Shown: positions 34,601-46,790, counted from the first letter of the stretch. The stretch: DNA of 64,000 nucleotides from Hyperoodon ampullatus (GCA_949752795.1 OX457070.1:26126588-26190587); one strand, 5' to 3'. Notes: generated by a model from the letters alone, not told the origin. Translations and numbers: made by a program.

Positions 34601-34994
34601 GCCTCAGTGCCTCACACCTGCCCGTCATCTCTCTATCCCCACATTCCATTTAATCCAGGGACAATTCATTCAATTGGTCAAAATGTGTACTACTGAGGCA
34701 GTGGGTTGGGGCTCTCTCTATGGGTCCACTAACACTTCTTGGTTCTACGTCAGAGATGAAGCACACCTCCAGCGCAGACCCCACCCTGGTGGGGAGCAGA
34801 CAGCCACTGGAAAACAGGTGCCCTTGGTCTTGGGGGGGGCCCTATAGGAAAGCAGCTGTGGGTAGGGGCCTCATCCCCCATTGAACCCCACCACCACACC
34901 CACCATTCTTTAATTTTCTAAAAGAAGGAGACAGACTAAATATTTTCAATCACATTTTCAATATTTTCTTCTTCCCAATCAAGTAATCGATTTT

Positions 34995-35358
34995 TTATGG
35001 TCTCTGTGCAGTCAAACCCCTCTGCTAATGATAATCTGTATTTGCAGCCACTCCCCATGCTAGCATCACTGCCTCAGCTCCACCTCAGATCATCAGGCAT
35101 TAGATTCTCATAAGGAGTGCACAACCTAGATCCCTCTCATGCACAGTTCACAGTAGGGTTGGTGCTCCTATGAGAATCTAATGTCGTCGCTGATCTGACA
35201 GGAGGCAGTGCTCAGGCAGTAATGTGAGAAATGGGGAGCAGCTGTAAGTATAGATGAAGCTTCGCTCGCTTGCCCACTGCTCACTCCTTCTGTGAGGCCT
35301 GTTTCCTAACAGGCCACGGACCGGTACCGGTCCATGGCCCGGGGGGTGGGGACTCCTG
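34995..35358 (+). mobile_element. hAT-like DNA transposon with an internal foldback
   Basis: It contains a large imperfect inverted repeat (arms near 35098-35117 and 35168-35186, 'cattagattctcata' type). The right end, 'taacaggccacggaccggta' to 'ggggactcctg', is a known ancient mammalian hAT-type terminus. No transposase ORF. The family name is not assigned. Confidence 0.7.
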
Positions 35359-35639
35359 TTCTAGTTCTACCTTCTCTCTGTTATTTTCCTTTACCTTCAC
35401 ATCCTATGTATTAAACTTTATTCTTCAGAAAACTATTTGCTTCTATATTTTAGGCTTTCTATTTAAAAAAATTAATCTTGTAAAGATCTACCCTTTCTTT
35501 TCTTTTCTTGTATATTCCTTTAAAATGTTACTTGTTTAGATATTTTCGGACTTAATACTTTCTGTTGAATTTAATTTTAGCGTAACCTTTTATTCTTAAG
35601 GTTTAAAAAGAAAAGCAACTTTGTTATTAACTGTATCAG

Positions 35640-35870
35640 TTATGTTTCAGAGCAGGAATGTGGCAGATTGTACTTCCTAAAATGGCCACAATATTTCCAT
35701 CCCACATGCTCTTCCAGAACTTTGCCACTCTTCCATCAAGAGGTTGTACCTAAGTCTCCTCCCCTTGAACCTGAGAGGGTTGAACCTGGGTGGGTCTTTG
35801 TGACTGTCTCGACTACTACAGTATGGCAGAAGTGATGCTACAGACTTCTGAAGGTAAGTAATAAAGATGA

Positions 35871-35902
<32 letters not shown>

Positions 35903-36112
35903 CCTTGGAACCCACCCACTGTGCTGTGAGGAGGCCCACGGGTATAGGAAGAGGCAACTCAGCTGACAGCCAGCACCAATTTGCCCTCTATATGAGTGAG
36001 CCCTCTTGAAAGTGCATAGTTAGCCTTCAGTAGAGCCCCTCCAATGAGCTTTCCTTGCCAAGCCCTGCCCAAATCACAGGTTTGTGAGCAAAATAAATAA
36101 CTGTTGCTGCTT
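35640..36112 (+). mobile_element. MLT1-type LTR (ERVL-MaLR) with a (CA)n tract
   Basis: 'tgggtctttgtgactgtctc', 'agtatggcagaagtgatgct', 'ccttggaacccacccactgt', 'ctgtgaggaggcccacgg' and 'gagcaaaataaataactgtt' follow the MLT1 LTR order, including its poly(A) signal near the end. A pure (CA)n microsatellite at 35869-35901 sits inside. Confidence 0.8.
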
Positions 36113-36115
36113 TAA

Positions 36116-36250
36116 CAATTTTTTTAAAAATATTTATTTATTTATTTGGCTGCGTCGGGTCTTAGTTGCAACATGCAGGATCTTCGTTGCAGCACACGGG
36201 ATCTTTCATCGTGGCGTGCAGGATCTCTAGTTGTGGTGCGCGGAGGTGTA
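36116..36250 (-). mobile_element. Truncated CHR-type SINE, minus strand
   Basis: The tail and middle ('tatttatttatttggctgcg', 'agttgcaacatgcaggatct') are present, but the tRNA-like head is missing. It stops at 'ctagttgtggtgcgcgga'. Loss of the head is unusual, since truncation during insertion normally removes exactly that end. Confidence 0.8.
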
Positions 36251-38339
36251 GAAGTGTAGCTGTTGAATCAAAGAAAATTCTTACTGTTTTTCTTGATTTT
36301 TAAAGCCATTTTTAATGTTTAAAAATTCGAACAAGTAGTTATGTAAAGTAAAATGTAGAAATCTCTCCACAACACTTCCCCAGAGTTAAATACTCTTAAC
36401 AGTTTGACGTGTGACCTTCAAGGCCTTCCTGTACGAATATGCAATCACACACACCAGAAACACATACACATAAATTGTTTGTTTTCCAAAAATGGATTCA
36501 TTTTATGTATATATTGTTGTGTTGCTTTTAAACTTAAAAATATTTTAAAAACTTAAATGTATAATAATAAGCATTATCACAAATAACTCTCTCTGTTTAG
36601 ATACACTTCATTCTTTTTTAATGCCAGTGTGAATATTATTAACCTTTTAAGCTTTTGCCTGTCTGAAGGGTAAAAATCTTCATCTCTTACATCTCATTGT
36701 TTGATTTTCATTTATCTTATTAACAATGAGGTTGAACACCTTTTATCTCTTTATCATTTGTATTGTTCCTTCTTTAAGTTGCCTGTCATATCCTCTGGCT
36801 ATCTTTCTACTGGGTTGTCTTTTAAAAATTATTTGTAGGTATTAAGCTATGTCTGTTAAATATATAGAGAGATTTTTTTCTCCAAGACTGCCCTTTGTTT
36901 TAAATTTTATGAAGGCTTTTGTCAAACATTTAAAATTTTCACATAGACAAACTTGCCAATTTTTTTCTTCCAAGTTTTATTTCATGCTTGCAAAGACCTT
37001 CCTCATGCCAAGATTATAAAAATATTCTCCCATACAATTTTCTTTTGCCATTTTATAGTTTTAGGTTTGTTATATTTTTTTAATATGTCTGTAATTTACT
37101 TTTGAATATCTTATAAAATATGTGTTCTACTTTTTCCTTTACAGGTCTACCCTGTTCTCTCAATGCCATTTATTCAATAATCAAATTTCTGTCATTACTG
37201 TGACAATTTGTCTTTTATCATATTCTAAATTCCATATATATGTGAGTTGGTCTCTTAATTATTCCACTGATTTATTTGGGTATCTCTTGTTCAAACACTA
37301 CATTATTTTAATAGGTTTTGATATTTAATAGCGCATTAGTCATAATTTTAAAAATTCTCTTGATTATTCTCTCATATTCTTCCAAACATACTTCAGAATT
37401 AATTTGTTAAATTGCACCCCAATTCCTAAAAAAACCCACACCTTATTGGCATTATTTTTTTTTTGTATTCATGGATACATTCCCCTACTACTTATGATAA
37501 TACTACACCATTTACTCTAGATTTATAATATGTTCTGATATTAAGCAGCATGACCCACCCATCCTTATTCTTTTCAAAAAGCATCTTAACTGCTCTTGGT
37601 TCTTTGCGTTTTCATAAATACCTCATGATCAACTTATCAAGAACTCAAAAAAACCATTATTTTGTTTGTTTTCACTATCAATGAATTTGGGGAAGTCTGT
37701 TATCTTAAAATTTCTTAATTTTCAATACATGAAGATGATAGATTGCCCGACTTAATTTAAGCTTTGTATAATGTCTCTCAATAAAATGTTATCAATTTCT
37801 TTATATTTTACTTTTTTGTTATATTTATACTTCAATACTTCATATTTCTGTTTTTGGAAAATAATTGAATTTTTAAAATTCTGCTTTGTTTCCTTATCCT
37901 GTTACATTTCATTTTCTAACTCATTCTTGCTGATATATAGAAAAATAGATTTTTTTTTTTTTTTTTTTTTTTTGCGGTATGCAGGCCTCTCACTGCTATG
38001 GCCTCTCCCATTGCGGAGCACAGGCTCCAGACGTGCAGGCTCAGCGGCCATGGCTCATGGGCCCAGCTGCTCCGTGGCATGTGGGATCTTCCCGCACCGG
38101 GGCACGAACCCGTGTCCCCTGCATCAGCAGGCAGACTCTCAACCACTGTGCCACCAGGGAAGCCCGAAAAATAGATTTGTATATGTTGACTTTGTATCAA
38201 GAAACTTTTATAAAGTCTCATAATTTCTCATAATTCATCTGTTTATTCCTTTGGATTTTTTCCTGTACATAATCATGTCATCTTTGCATTTTTTATTGGA
38301 ACTGCATTAAATTTACAGATTAAATTGGGGAGAACTAAC
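36251..38339 (-). mobile_element. Old AT-rich L1, minus strand, left of a solo LTR
   Basis: About 2 kb of AT-rich sequence resembling reversed L1 internal and 3' DNA ('gatttatttgggtatctctt', 'gtatcaagaaacttttataa', 'gaactgcattaaatttacag'). It is interrupted by a SINE at 37953 and by a solo LTR at 38340, and resumes to about 38990. All frames are broken. The left limit is uncertain. Confidence 0.6.
37953..38165 (-). mobile_element. CHR SINE, minus strand
   Basis: The T run of about 24 (its A tail) is followed by a full GC-rich body ending 'gccaccagggaagccc'. The perfect 13-bp TSD is gaaaaatagattt at 37940-37952 and 38166-38178. Confidence 0.95.
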
Positions 38340-38743
38340 TGTGGCAGCTTTGGAGGTGTGCCCCTTAAGTTTTGCTTCAGGAAAGAACGTGCTGTACAGC
38401 TGCATGGAGTGCAGATATAGCTGAGCCTGCAGCTGTTAGGACCTTTAAGGTTCTCCTCAGCTTTCAAGCCAAGGCCATGCCTTTTCCAGGAAGGCTCCCA
38501 CCAGTGACTGAGTACAGAGCGGGTATCAGGGAACTGGCCACGTCTTCCCAGGGCAAGACTCTTGTAATGTGCATTTTTTTTGCTCTGGAACTCATCACTG
38601 GGTTGACTGAAACCCTGTCAGATATGCATTGCAGGCTGAGGCTCTCCTGCCTCTCTTTTATCTGTCACGTATGTTACTCCCAAATAAACCCTGTGTACTC
38701 CTAACTCCATCTCAATGTCTGCTTCACAGAAAACCCACTGACA
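38340..38743 (+). mobile_element. Solo retroviral LTR inserted in an L1
   Basis: A 404-bp TG...CA unit (starts tgtggcagc, ends cactgaca) with an AATAAA at 38683-38688 and a 5-bp flanking duplication, ctaac/ctgac (38335-38339, 38744-38748, one change). Removing it restores a continuous L1 reading 'gggagaactgacacattg'. No internal viral sequence remains, as expected after LTR-LTR recombination. The family was not identified. Confidence 0.75.
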
Positions 38744-38990
38744 CTGACACATTGACGTATTTATAATATTGAGTCTTTCCATCCAAAAAAGCATATCTCC
38801 CCACTTATTCTATTTTTTAATGTCCTTCAGGAAATTTTTACAGTTTTCTTCATATTCATCTTACACATTCTTGAGTTTATTACTAAATTTTTACAAAATT
38901 TCTTTTTTTTTGCTGAAGTAAATGAGATCTTTTATTCATAGTTTTATTTATATATTTTGATGCTATATAGTAGGGCATAAGAGTTTATAA
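38744..38990 (-). mobile_element. Old L1 resumed, right of the solo LTR
   Basis: 'tttataatattgagtctttc' continues the reversed L1 sequence that stopped at 38339. The fragment runs to a SINE at 39005 and a short way past it, to about 39390. Confidence 0.65.
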
Positions 38991-39004
38991 CTGTTATATC
39001 TTTT

Positions 39005-39341
39005 TTTTAAATTTATTTTTGACTGCACTGGGTCTTTGTTGTTGTGCACGGGCTTTCTCTAGTTGCGGCGAGCGGGGGCTACTCTTCATTGCAGTGCACG
39101 GGCTTCTCATTGCGATGGCTTCCCTTGTTGCAGATCATGGCCTCTAGGTGCGCAGGCTTCAGTAGTTGTGGCACACGGGCTCAGTAGTTGTGCCTCGTGG
39201 GCTCTAGAGTGCAGGCTCAGTAGTTGTGGCGCATGGGCTTAGGTGCTCCAAGGCACGTGGGATCTTCCTGGATCAGTGCTTGAACCCGTGTCCCTTGTGT
39301 TGGCAGGCGGATTCTTAACCACTTTGCCACCAGGGAAGTCC
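39005..39341 (-). mobile_element. Long-form CHR SINE, minus strand
   Basis: Tail at 39001-39018, head ending 'gccaccagggaagtcc'. The 14-bp TSD is ctgttatatctttt at 38991-39004 and, with one change, 39342-39355. Confidence 0.92.
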
Positions 39342-39449
39342 CTGTTACATCTTTTCATTGTCATTCATTTCTAAATCATTTTCCTTTTGGATTCCTCAAA
39401 ACAAACAAACAAACATAAAAGCAAACAATAACAACAACAAAAACCTACT

Positions 39450-39840
39450 TCCATCATAGGAGAATGGATAAACAAACTGTGGTATGTTCAAACAATGGCA
39501 TATTAGTCAGTGATTACCAAAAAAATGAATAAACTATTGATACATGCAAAACATGGAGTGGATAACTCTAACAGACATTGTGTTTAGCAAAAGAAGTCAG
39601 ACACAAAACAGTATTTACTGAATTATTCCATGTCTACGAAGTTCAAGAGCAGGCAAAACTGATCTATTGGGGTAGAATTGAGAAAAGTGGTTACCCCAAT
39701 TGGAAAGGGGCACAAGGGAACTTTCTGGGGGATATAAATGTTCTATATCTTGATGTGGCTATAGAGTCATTAAACTGTACACTTAAGAGTTGCTCCTTTT
39801 ACTGTATGTGAATAATAGCTCCATAAATAAAACACTTTTG
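39450..39840 (+). mobile_element. Old L1M 3' end
   Basis: 'gagaatggataaacaaactg', 'gtggttaccccaattggaaa' and 'cattaaactgtacacttaag' follow the L1M 3' end, finishing 'tccataaataaaac'. The frame is broken. Confidence 0.75.
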
Positions 39841-39889
39841 TTTGGTTGGAGGACTCTGCTTTTCTTGCTGATTCTCCACCTAAATAAAT

Positions 39890-40248
39890 GACTACCTCAT
39901 TGTCAAACCCAGAACCCAAGAGTCAACCCTGATTCCTTCCTCTCCCTTCTGCCCCATGTGTAGCTAAGCACCCACATATGTCCATTATAGACTAGCTCCT
40001 AAACGGCTGTTGATTCTGAAAGCTTCTCCTTTCCTGTTGCTACCAGGGTTCAGGCCTCATGCACTTCTCTCACCTGAATTACTACAGCAGCCTCCTTCCT
40101 AACTGACCTCCCCTCCAGGTCACCTTCCATACAGGAGGCAGACTGATTTTTCTAAAATAAAGCCTGCATCTCCTACACAGCTTAAACCTCTTCAAAGGTA
40201 TCTTATGGCCCTAGGGCTAGAGTCCAGATGCTAAACATGCTTTAAAAG
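39890..40248 (+). mobile_element. L2 left part, split by a nearly full-length L1
   Basis: 'gagtcaaccctgattccttc', 'ccctccaggtcaccttccat' and 'tcttatggccctagggctag' match the L2 ORF2-end region. It resumes at 46351 ('tgatcctgagttggcccatc'). An L1 of about 6.1 kb lies between. Confidence 0.75.
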
Positions 40249-40257
40249 GTCCTCTAG

Positions 40258-41126
40258 AGAGAGATTGGTTCAAGATGGCGGAGTAGAAGGATGTGCTCTC
40301 ACTCCCTCTCGCGAGAGCACCAGACTCACAACTAACTGCTGAACGATCATCAACAGGAAGACACTGGAACTCACCAAAAAAGATACCCCACATCCAAAGA
40401 CAAAGGAGAAGCCACAATGAGATGGTAGGAGGCACACAATCACAGTAAAATCAAATCCCATAACTGCTGGGTGGGTGACTCACAAACTGGAGAACACTTA
40501 TACCACAGAAGTCCACCCACTGGAGTGAAGGTTCTGAGCCCCATATCAGGCTTCCCAACCTGGGGGTCTGGCAACAGGAGGAGGACTTCCTAGAGAATCA
40601 GACTTTGAATGCTAGTGGGATTTGATTGCAGGACTTCGACAGGACTGGGGGAAACAGCGACTCCACCTTTGGAGGGCACACACCAAGTAGTGTGCGCACT
40701 GGGACCCAGGGGAAGGAGCAGTGACCCCATAGGAGACTGAACCAGACTTACCTGCTAGTGTTGGAGGGTCTCCTGCAGAGGCAGGGGGTGGCTGTGTCTC
40801 ACCGTGAGGACAAGGACACTGGCAGCAGAAGTTATGGGAAGTACTCCTTGGTGTGAGCCCTCCCAGAGTCTGCCATTAGCCCCACCAAGGAGCCCAGGTA
40901 GGCTTCAGTGTTGGGTTGCCTCAGGCCACACAACCAACAGGGAGGGAACCCAGCCCCACCCATCAGCAGACAAGCAGAGTAAAGTTTTACTGAGCTCTGC
41001 CCACCAGAGCAACAGCCAGCTCTACCCACCACCAGTCCCTTCCATCAGGAAACTTGCAGAAGCCTCTTAGAACTACAATCCTGCAGCCTGTGGAACAAAA
41101 ACCACATTCACAGAAAGACAGAAAAG
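40258..41126 (+). promoter_or_regulatory. L1 5' UTR with a YY1-type site near its start
   Basis: The first bases include 'caagatggcgg' at 40271-40281, close to the YY1 consensus and at the same place as the YY1 site that sets the start position in human L1. The rest is moderately GC-rich without long ORFs. L1 5' UTRs act as internal promoters. Whether this copy still initiates transcription is unknown. Confidence 0.7.
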
Positions 41127-42021
41127 ATGGAAAGGCAGAGGGCTATGTACCAGATGAAGGAACAAGATAAAACAACTAAATGAACTGGAGATAGGTAACC
41201 TTCCAGAAAAAGAATTCAGAATAATGATAGTGAAGATGATCCAGGACCTCGGAAAAACAATGGAGGCAAAGATCGAGAAGATGTAAGAAATGTTTAACAA
41301 AGACCTAGAAGAATTAAAGAACAAACAAACAGAGTGAACAATACAATAACTGAAATGAAAAATACACTAGAAAGAATCAACAGCAGAATAACTGAGGCAG
41401 AAGAACGGATAAGTGACATGGAAGACAGAATGGTGGAATTCACTGCTGCGGAACAGAATAAAGAAAAAAGAATTAAAAGAAATGAAGACAGCCTAAGAGA
41501 CCTCTGGGACAACATTAAACGTGACAACATTTGCATTATAGGGGTCTCAGAAGGAGAAGAGAGAGAGAAAGGACCCGAGAAAATATTTGAAGAGATTATA
41601 GTCGAAAACTTCCCTAACATGGGAAAGGAAATAGCCACCCAATCCAGGAAGTGCAGAGAGTCCCATACAGGATAAACCCAAGGAGAAACACACTGAGACA
41701 CACAGTAATCAAACTGGCAAAAATTAAAGACACAGAAAAAGTATTAAAAGCAGCAAGGGAAAAACGACAAATAACATACAAGGGAACTCCCGTAAGGTTA
41801 ACAGCTGATTTCTCAGCAGAAACTCTACAGGCCAGAAGGGAGTGGCATGACATATTTAAAGTGATGAAAGGGAAGAATGTAAGACCAAGATTACTCCACC
41901 TGGCAAGGATCTCATTCAGATTTGATGGAGAAATCAAAAGCTTTACAGACAAGCAAAAGCTAAGAGAATTCAGCACCACCAAACCAGCACTACAACAAAT
42001 GCTAAAGGAACTTCTCTAAGT
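41127..42021 (+). pseudogene. L1 ORF1p pseudogene
   Basis: ORF1 encodes the L1 RNA-binding chaperone (coiled coil, RRM, C-terminal domain). The natural start is ATG 41127, but a TGA follows after 18 codons (41181). The frame-0 stretch from about 41334 to 41675 encodes the coiled coil and start of the RRM ('ERISDMEDRM', 'NICIIGVSEGEE'). After a frameshift near 41650, frame 2 carries the C-terminal part (residues like 'RPRLLHLARISFRFDGE') to the stop at 42019. At least two breaks rule out function. Confidence 0.9.
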
Positions 42022-42077
42022 GGGAAACATAACAGAAGAAAAGGACCTACAAAAACAAACCCCAAACAATTAAGAAA

Positions 42078-45000
42078 ATGGTAATAGGAACATACATATC
42101 GATAATTACCTTAAACATGAATGGATTAAATGCTCTAACCAAAAGACACAGGCTTGCTGAATGGATACAAAAACAAGACCCATATATATGCTGTCTACAA
42201 GAGACCCACTTTAGGCCTAGGGACACATACAGACTGAAAGTGAGGGGATGGAAACTGACATTCCATGCAAATGGAAATCAAAAGAAAGCTGGAGTAGCAA
42301 TACTCATACCAGATAAAAAATAGACTTTAAAATAAAGAATGTTACAAGAGACAAGGAAGGACACTACATAATGATCAAGGTATCAATCCAAGAAGAAGAT
42401 ATAACAATTATAAATATATATGCACGCAACATAGGAGCACCTCAATACATAAGGCAACTGCTAACAGCTATAAAAGAGGAAATCGACAGTAACATAATAA
42501 TAGTGGGGGACTTTAACACCTCACTTACACCAACTGACAGATCATCCGAGCAGAAAATTAATAAGGAAACATAACCTTTAAATGACACAATAGACCAGAG
42601 AGATTTAATTGATATTTATACAACATTCCATCCAAAAACAACAGATTTCACTTTCTTCTCAAGTGCGCATGGAACATTCTCCAGGATAGATCACAACTTG
42701 GGTCACAAATCAAGCCTCAGTAAATTTAAGAAAATTGAAATCATATCAAGCTTCTTTTCTGACCACAACGCTATGAGATTAGCAATCAATTACAAGGAAA
42801 AAAACCATAAAAAACACAAACACATGGAGGCTAAACAGTATGTTACTAAATAACTAAGAGATCACTGAAGAAATCAAAGAGGAAATAAAAAAAATACCTA
42901 GAGACAAATGGCAATGAAAACACGACAATCCGAAACCTATGGGATGCAGCAAAAGCAATTCTAAGAGGGAAGTTTATAGCAATACAAGCCTACCTCAAGA
43001 AACAAGAAAAATCTCAAATAAACAATCTAACCTTACACCTAAGGGAACTAGAGAAAGAAGAACAAACAAAACCCAAAGTTAGCAGAAGAAAAGAAATCAT
43101 AAAGATCAGAGCAGAAATAAATGAAATAGAAACAAAGAAAACAGTAGCAAAGGTCAATGAAACTAAAAGCTGGTTCTCTGAGAAGATAAACAAAATTGAT
43201 AAACCATTAGCCAGACCCATCATGAAAAAGAGGGAGAGGACTCAAATCAACAAAATTACAAATGAAAAAGGAGAAGTTACAACAGACACTGCAGAAATAC
43301 AAAGCATCCTAACAGACTACTACAAGCAACTCTATGCCAATAAAATGGACAACGTGGAAGAAATGGACAAATTCATAGAAAGGTATAACCTTCCAAGACT
43401 GAACCAGGAAGAAATAGAAAATATGAACAGTCCAATCACAAGTAATGAAATTGAAACTGTGATTAAAAATCTTCCAACACACAAAAGTCCAGGACCAGAT
43501 GGCTTCACAGGTGAATTCCATCAAACATTTAGAGAAGAGTTAACATCCATCCTTCTCAAACTCTTCCAAAAAACTGCAGAGGAAGGAACACTCCCAAACT
43601 CATTCTATGAGGCCACCATCACCCTGATACCAAAACCAGACAAAGATATTACAAAAAAAGAAAATTATAGACCAATATCACTGATGAATATAGATGCAAA
43701 AATCCTCAACAAAATACTAGCAAACAGAATCCAACAACACATTAAAAGGATCATACACCATGATCAAGTGGGATTTATCCCAGGGATGCAAGGATTCTTC
43801 GATATACACAAATCAATCAATGTGATACACCATATTAACAAATTGAAGAATAAAAAACCATATGATCCTCCCAATAGATGCAGAAAAAGCTTTTGACAAA
43901 CTTCAACACCCATTTGTGATAAAAAAAAGAAAACTCTCCAGAAAGTGGGCATAGAGGGAACCTACCTCAACATAATAAAGACCATATATGAAAAACCCAC
44001 AGCAAACATCATTTGCAATGGTGAAAAACTGAAACCATTTTCTCTAAGATCAGGAAAAAGACAAGGATGTCCACTCTCACTGCTATTATTCAACATAGTT
44101 TTGGAAGTCCTAGCCATGGCAATCAGAGAAGAAAAAGAAATAAGAGGAGGGCTTCCCTGGTGGCGCAGTGGTTGAGAGTCCGCCTGCCGATGCAGGGGAC
44201 ATGGTTCGTGCCCCGGTCCGGGAAGATCCCACATGCCGTGGAGCGGCTGGGCCCATGAGCCACGGTCACTGAGCCTGCGCGTCCTGAGCCTGTGCTCTGC
44301 AACGGGCGAGGCCACAACAGTGAGAGGCCCACGTACCGAAAATAAAACAAAAAAAAAGAAATAAGAGGAATACAGATTGGAAAAGAAGAAGTAAAACTGT
44401 CACTGTTTGCAGATGACATGATACTATACATAGAGAATCCTAAAGATGTCACCAGAAAACCACTAGAGGTAATCAATGAATTTGGTAAAGTTGCAGGATA
44501 CAAAATTAATACACAGAAATCTCTTGCATTCCTATACAATAATGATGAAAAATCTGAAAGAGAAATTAAGGAAACACTCCCATTTACCATTGCAACAAAA
44601 AGTATAAAATACCTAGGAATAAACCTACCTAGGGAGACAAAAGACCTGTATGCAGAAAACTATAAGACACTGCTGAAAGAAATTAAAGATGATACAAACA
44701 GATGGAGAGATATGCCATATTCTTGGATTGGAAGAATCAATATTTTGAAAATGACTATACCACCCAAAGCAATCTACAGATTCAATGCAATCCCTATGAA
44801 ATTACCAATGGCAATTTTTACAGAACTAGAACAAAAAATCCTAAAATTTGTATGGAGACACAAAAGACCCCGAATAGCCAAAGCAGTCTTGAGGGGAAAA
44901 AACGCAGCTGAAAGAATCAGACTCCCTGACTTCAGACTATACTACAAAGCTACAGTAATAAAGACAATATGGTACTGGCACAAAAACAGAAATATAGATC

Positions 45001-46130
45001 AATGGAACAGGATAGAAAGCCCAGAGATAAACCCACATGCATATGATCACCTTCTCTTTGATAAAGGAGGCAAGAATATACAATGGAGAAAAGACAGCCT
45101 CTTCAATAAGTGGTGCTGGAAAAACTGGACAGCTACATGTAAAAGAATGAAATTAGAAGTCTCCCTAACACCATACACAAAAATAAACTCAAAATGGATT
45201 CGAGACCTAAATGTAAGACTGGACACTATAAAACTCTTAAAGGAAAACATAGGAAGAACACTCTTTGACATAAATCACAGAAAGATCTTTTTTGATCCAC
45301 CTCCTAGAGTAATGGAAATAAAAACAAAAATAAACAAATGGGACCTAATGAAACTTAAAAGCTTTTGCACAGCAAAGGAAACTACAAACAAGACAAAAAG
45401 ACAACTCTCAGAATGGGAGAAAATATTTGCAAATGGATCAACGGACAAAGGATTAATCTCCAAAATATATAAACAGATCATGCAGCTTAATATTAAAAAA
45501 ACAAACAACCCAATCCAAAAATGGGCAGAAGACCTCAATAGACATTTCTCCAAAGAAGACATACAGATGGCCAAGAAGCACATGAAAAGCTGCTCAACAT
45601 CACTAATTATTAGAGAAATGCAAATCAAAACTACAATGAGGTATCACCTCACACCGGTTAGAATGGGCATCATCAGAAAATCTACAAACAACAAATGCTG
45701 GAGAGAGTGTGGAGGAAAGGGAACCCTCTTGCACTGTTGGTGGGAATGTAAATTGATACAGCCACTATGGAGAACAGTATGGGGGTTCCTTAAAATACTA
45801 AAAATAGAATTACCATATGACCCAGCAATCCCACTACTGGGCATATACCCAGAGAAAACCATAATCCAAAAAGATACATGCACCCCAATGTTCACTGTAG
45901 CACTATTTACAATAGCCAGGACATGGAAGCAACCTAAGTGTCCATCAACAGATGAATGGACAAAGAAGAAGTGGCACATATATACAATGGAATATTACTT
46001 ACCCATAAAAAGAAACGAAATTGAGTTATTTGTAATGAGGTGGATGGACCTAGAGACTGTCATACAGAGTAAAGTAAGTCAGAAAGAGAAAAACAAATAT
46101 CGTATACTAACACATATATGTGGAACCTAG
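42078..46130 (+). pseudogene. L1 ORF2p pseudogene, split by a SINE
   Basis: ORF2 encodes endonuclease and reverse transcriptase. The APE-type endonuclease start is visible at 42078-42323 ('ITLNMNGLNA', 'CCLQETHF'), then a stop at 42321 and a shift. Reverse transcriptase spans about 43430-44700, with '[13 protein letters not shown]' and the catalytic FADD motif at 44406-44417. A CHR SINE at 44149-44352 interrupts it about 40 bp before that motif. From 44418 a 570-codon frame is intact to the stop at 46130, covering late RT and the C-terminal cysteine region. Confidence 0.92.
44149..44352 (+). mobile_element. Young CHR SINE inside the L1 RT domain
   Basis: A full GC-rich copy with 'gtcctgagcc' in place of 'gtccggagcc', and a short AAT/AAAC tail. 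The 17-bp TSD is aaaaagaaataagagga at 44132-44148 and 44353-44369. It is younger than the L1. Together with its TSD it adds 221 bp, which shifts the frame. Confidence 0.95.
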
Positions 46131-46350
46131 AAAAATGGTACAGATGAATCGGTTTGCAGGGCAGAAATTGAGCCACAGATGTAGAGAACAAACATATGGA
46201 CATCAAGGGGGGAAAGTGGAGGGGGTGGTGGTGGGGGGTGTGATGAATTGGGTGATTGGGATTGACATATATATAATAATATGTATAAAATGGATAACTA
46301 ATAAGAACCTGCTGTATAAAAACATAAATAAAATAAAATTCAAAAAAAAT

Positions 46351-46790
46351 GGTCCTCTATGATCCTGAGTTGGCCCATCTCTCCAGCCTGACCCCACTTC
46401 CCCACTTCCTAGCCTTTTTACACCTTATGCTCCAGCCATCATGGCCTTCTGTCAGTTCCCTGAATCTTTCTCTCTCCTCCACCCCTGTTTCTCTTACCTT
46501 CTGGTCTTTTCACATGCTATCCCTTTGCCTAGAACATTCTCCCCACGCAACTTTTCCTTTCTTCTTGGCTAACTTTTTACTCAACTTTCTGGTCTCAATT
46601 AGAATGTCACTTCCTTGAGGAAGCTTCCCCCAAATTTCTTGGCTAGGTAACTACCTTCTGCCTCATTCTATGATCCCAAACCACCCCGCCCTTCCCCTAG
46701 TTTCACATGCATCACACATTTCTGTAATAATCTACTGAAGTATTGATAAGCTAAGTCCTCAATAAATATTTAGATGAATGAATAAATGAG
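46351..46790 (+). mobile_element. L2 3' end, right part
   Basis: Continues the L2 from 40248: 'tctccagcctgaccccactt', 'cacatgctatccctttgcct', 'aagcttcccccaaatttctt', ending in the typical 'tcaataaatatttagatgaa'. It is about 440 bp and reaches the L2 3' terminus. Confidence 0.85.

Larger units (their letters stand above)
40258..46350 (+). mobile_element. Nearly full-length, inactive L1 retrotransposon
   Basis: All L1 parts are present in order: 5' UTR (40258-41126), ORF1 (41127-42021), a short spacer, ORF2 (42078-46130) and a 3' UTR with an A-rich end. The 9-bp TSD is ggtcctcta at 40249-40257 and 46351-46359. A full 5' end is uncommon, since most copies are truncated. It cannot move: ORF1 has an early stop and a frameshift, and ORF2 has stops, frameshifts and a SINE inside. 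It splits an L2. Confidence 0.93.

Noticed and set aside
35869..35901. Direct CA/TG repeats as a possible array
   Set aside because: Simple dinucleotide microsatellites without spacers. CRISPR arrays do not occur in mammals.
44418..46130. The 570-codon open frame as a possible host gene
   Set aside because: It is the end of L1 ORF2 in a damaged L1, beginning just after the FADD motif with no start of its own.
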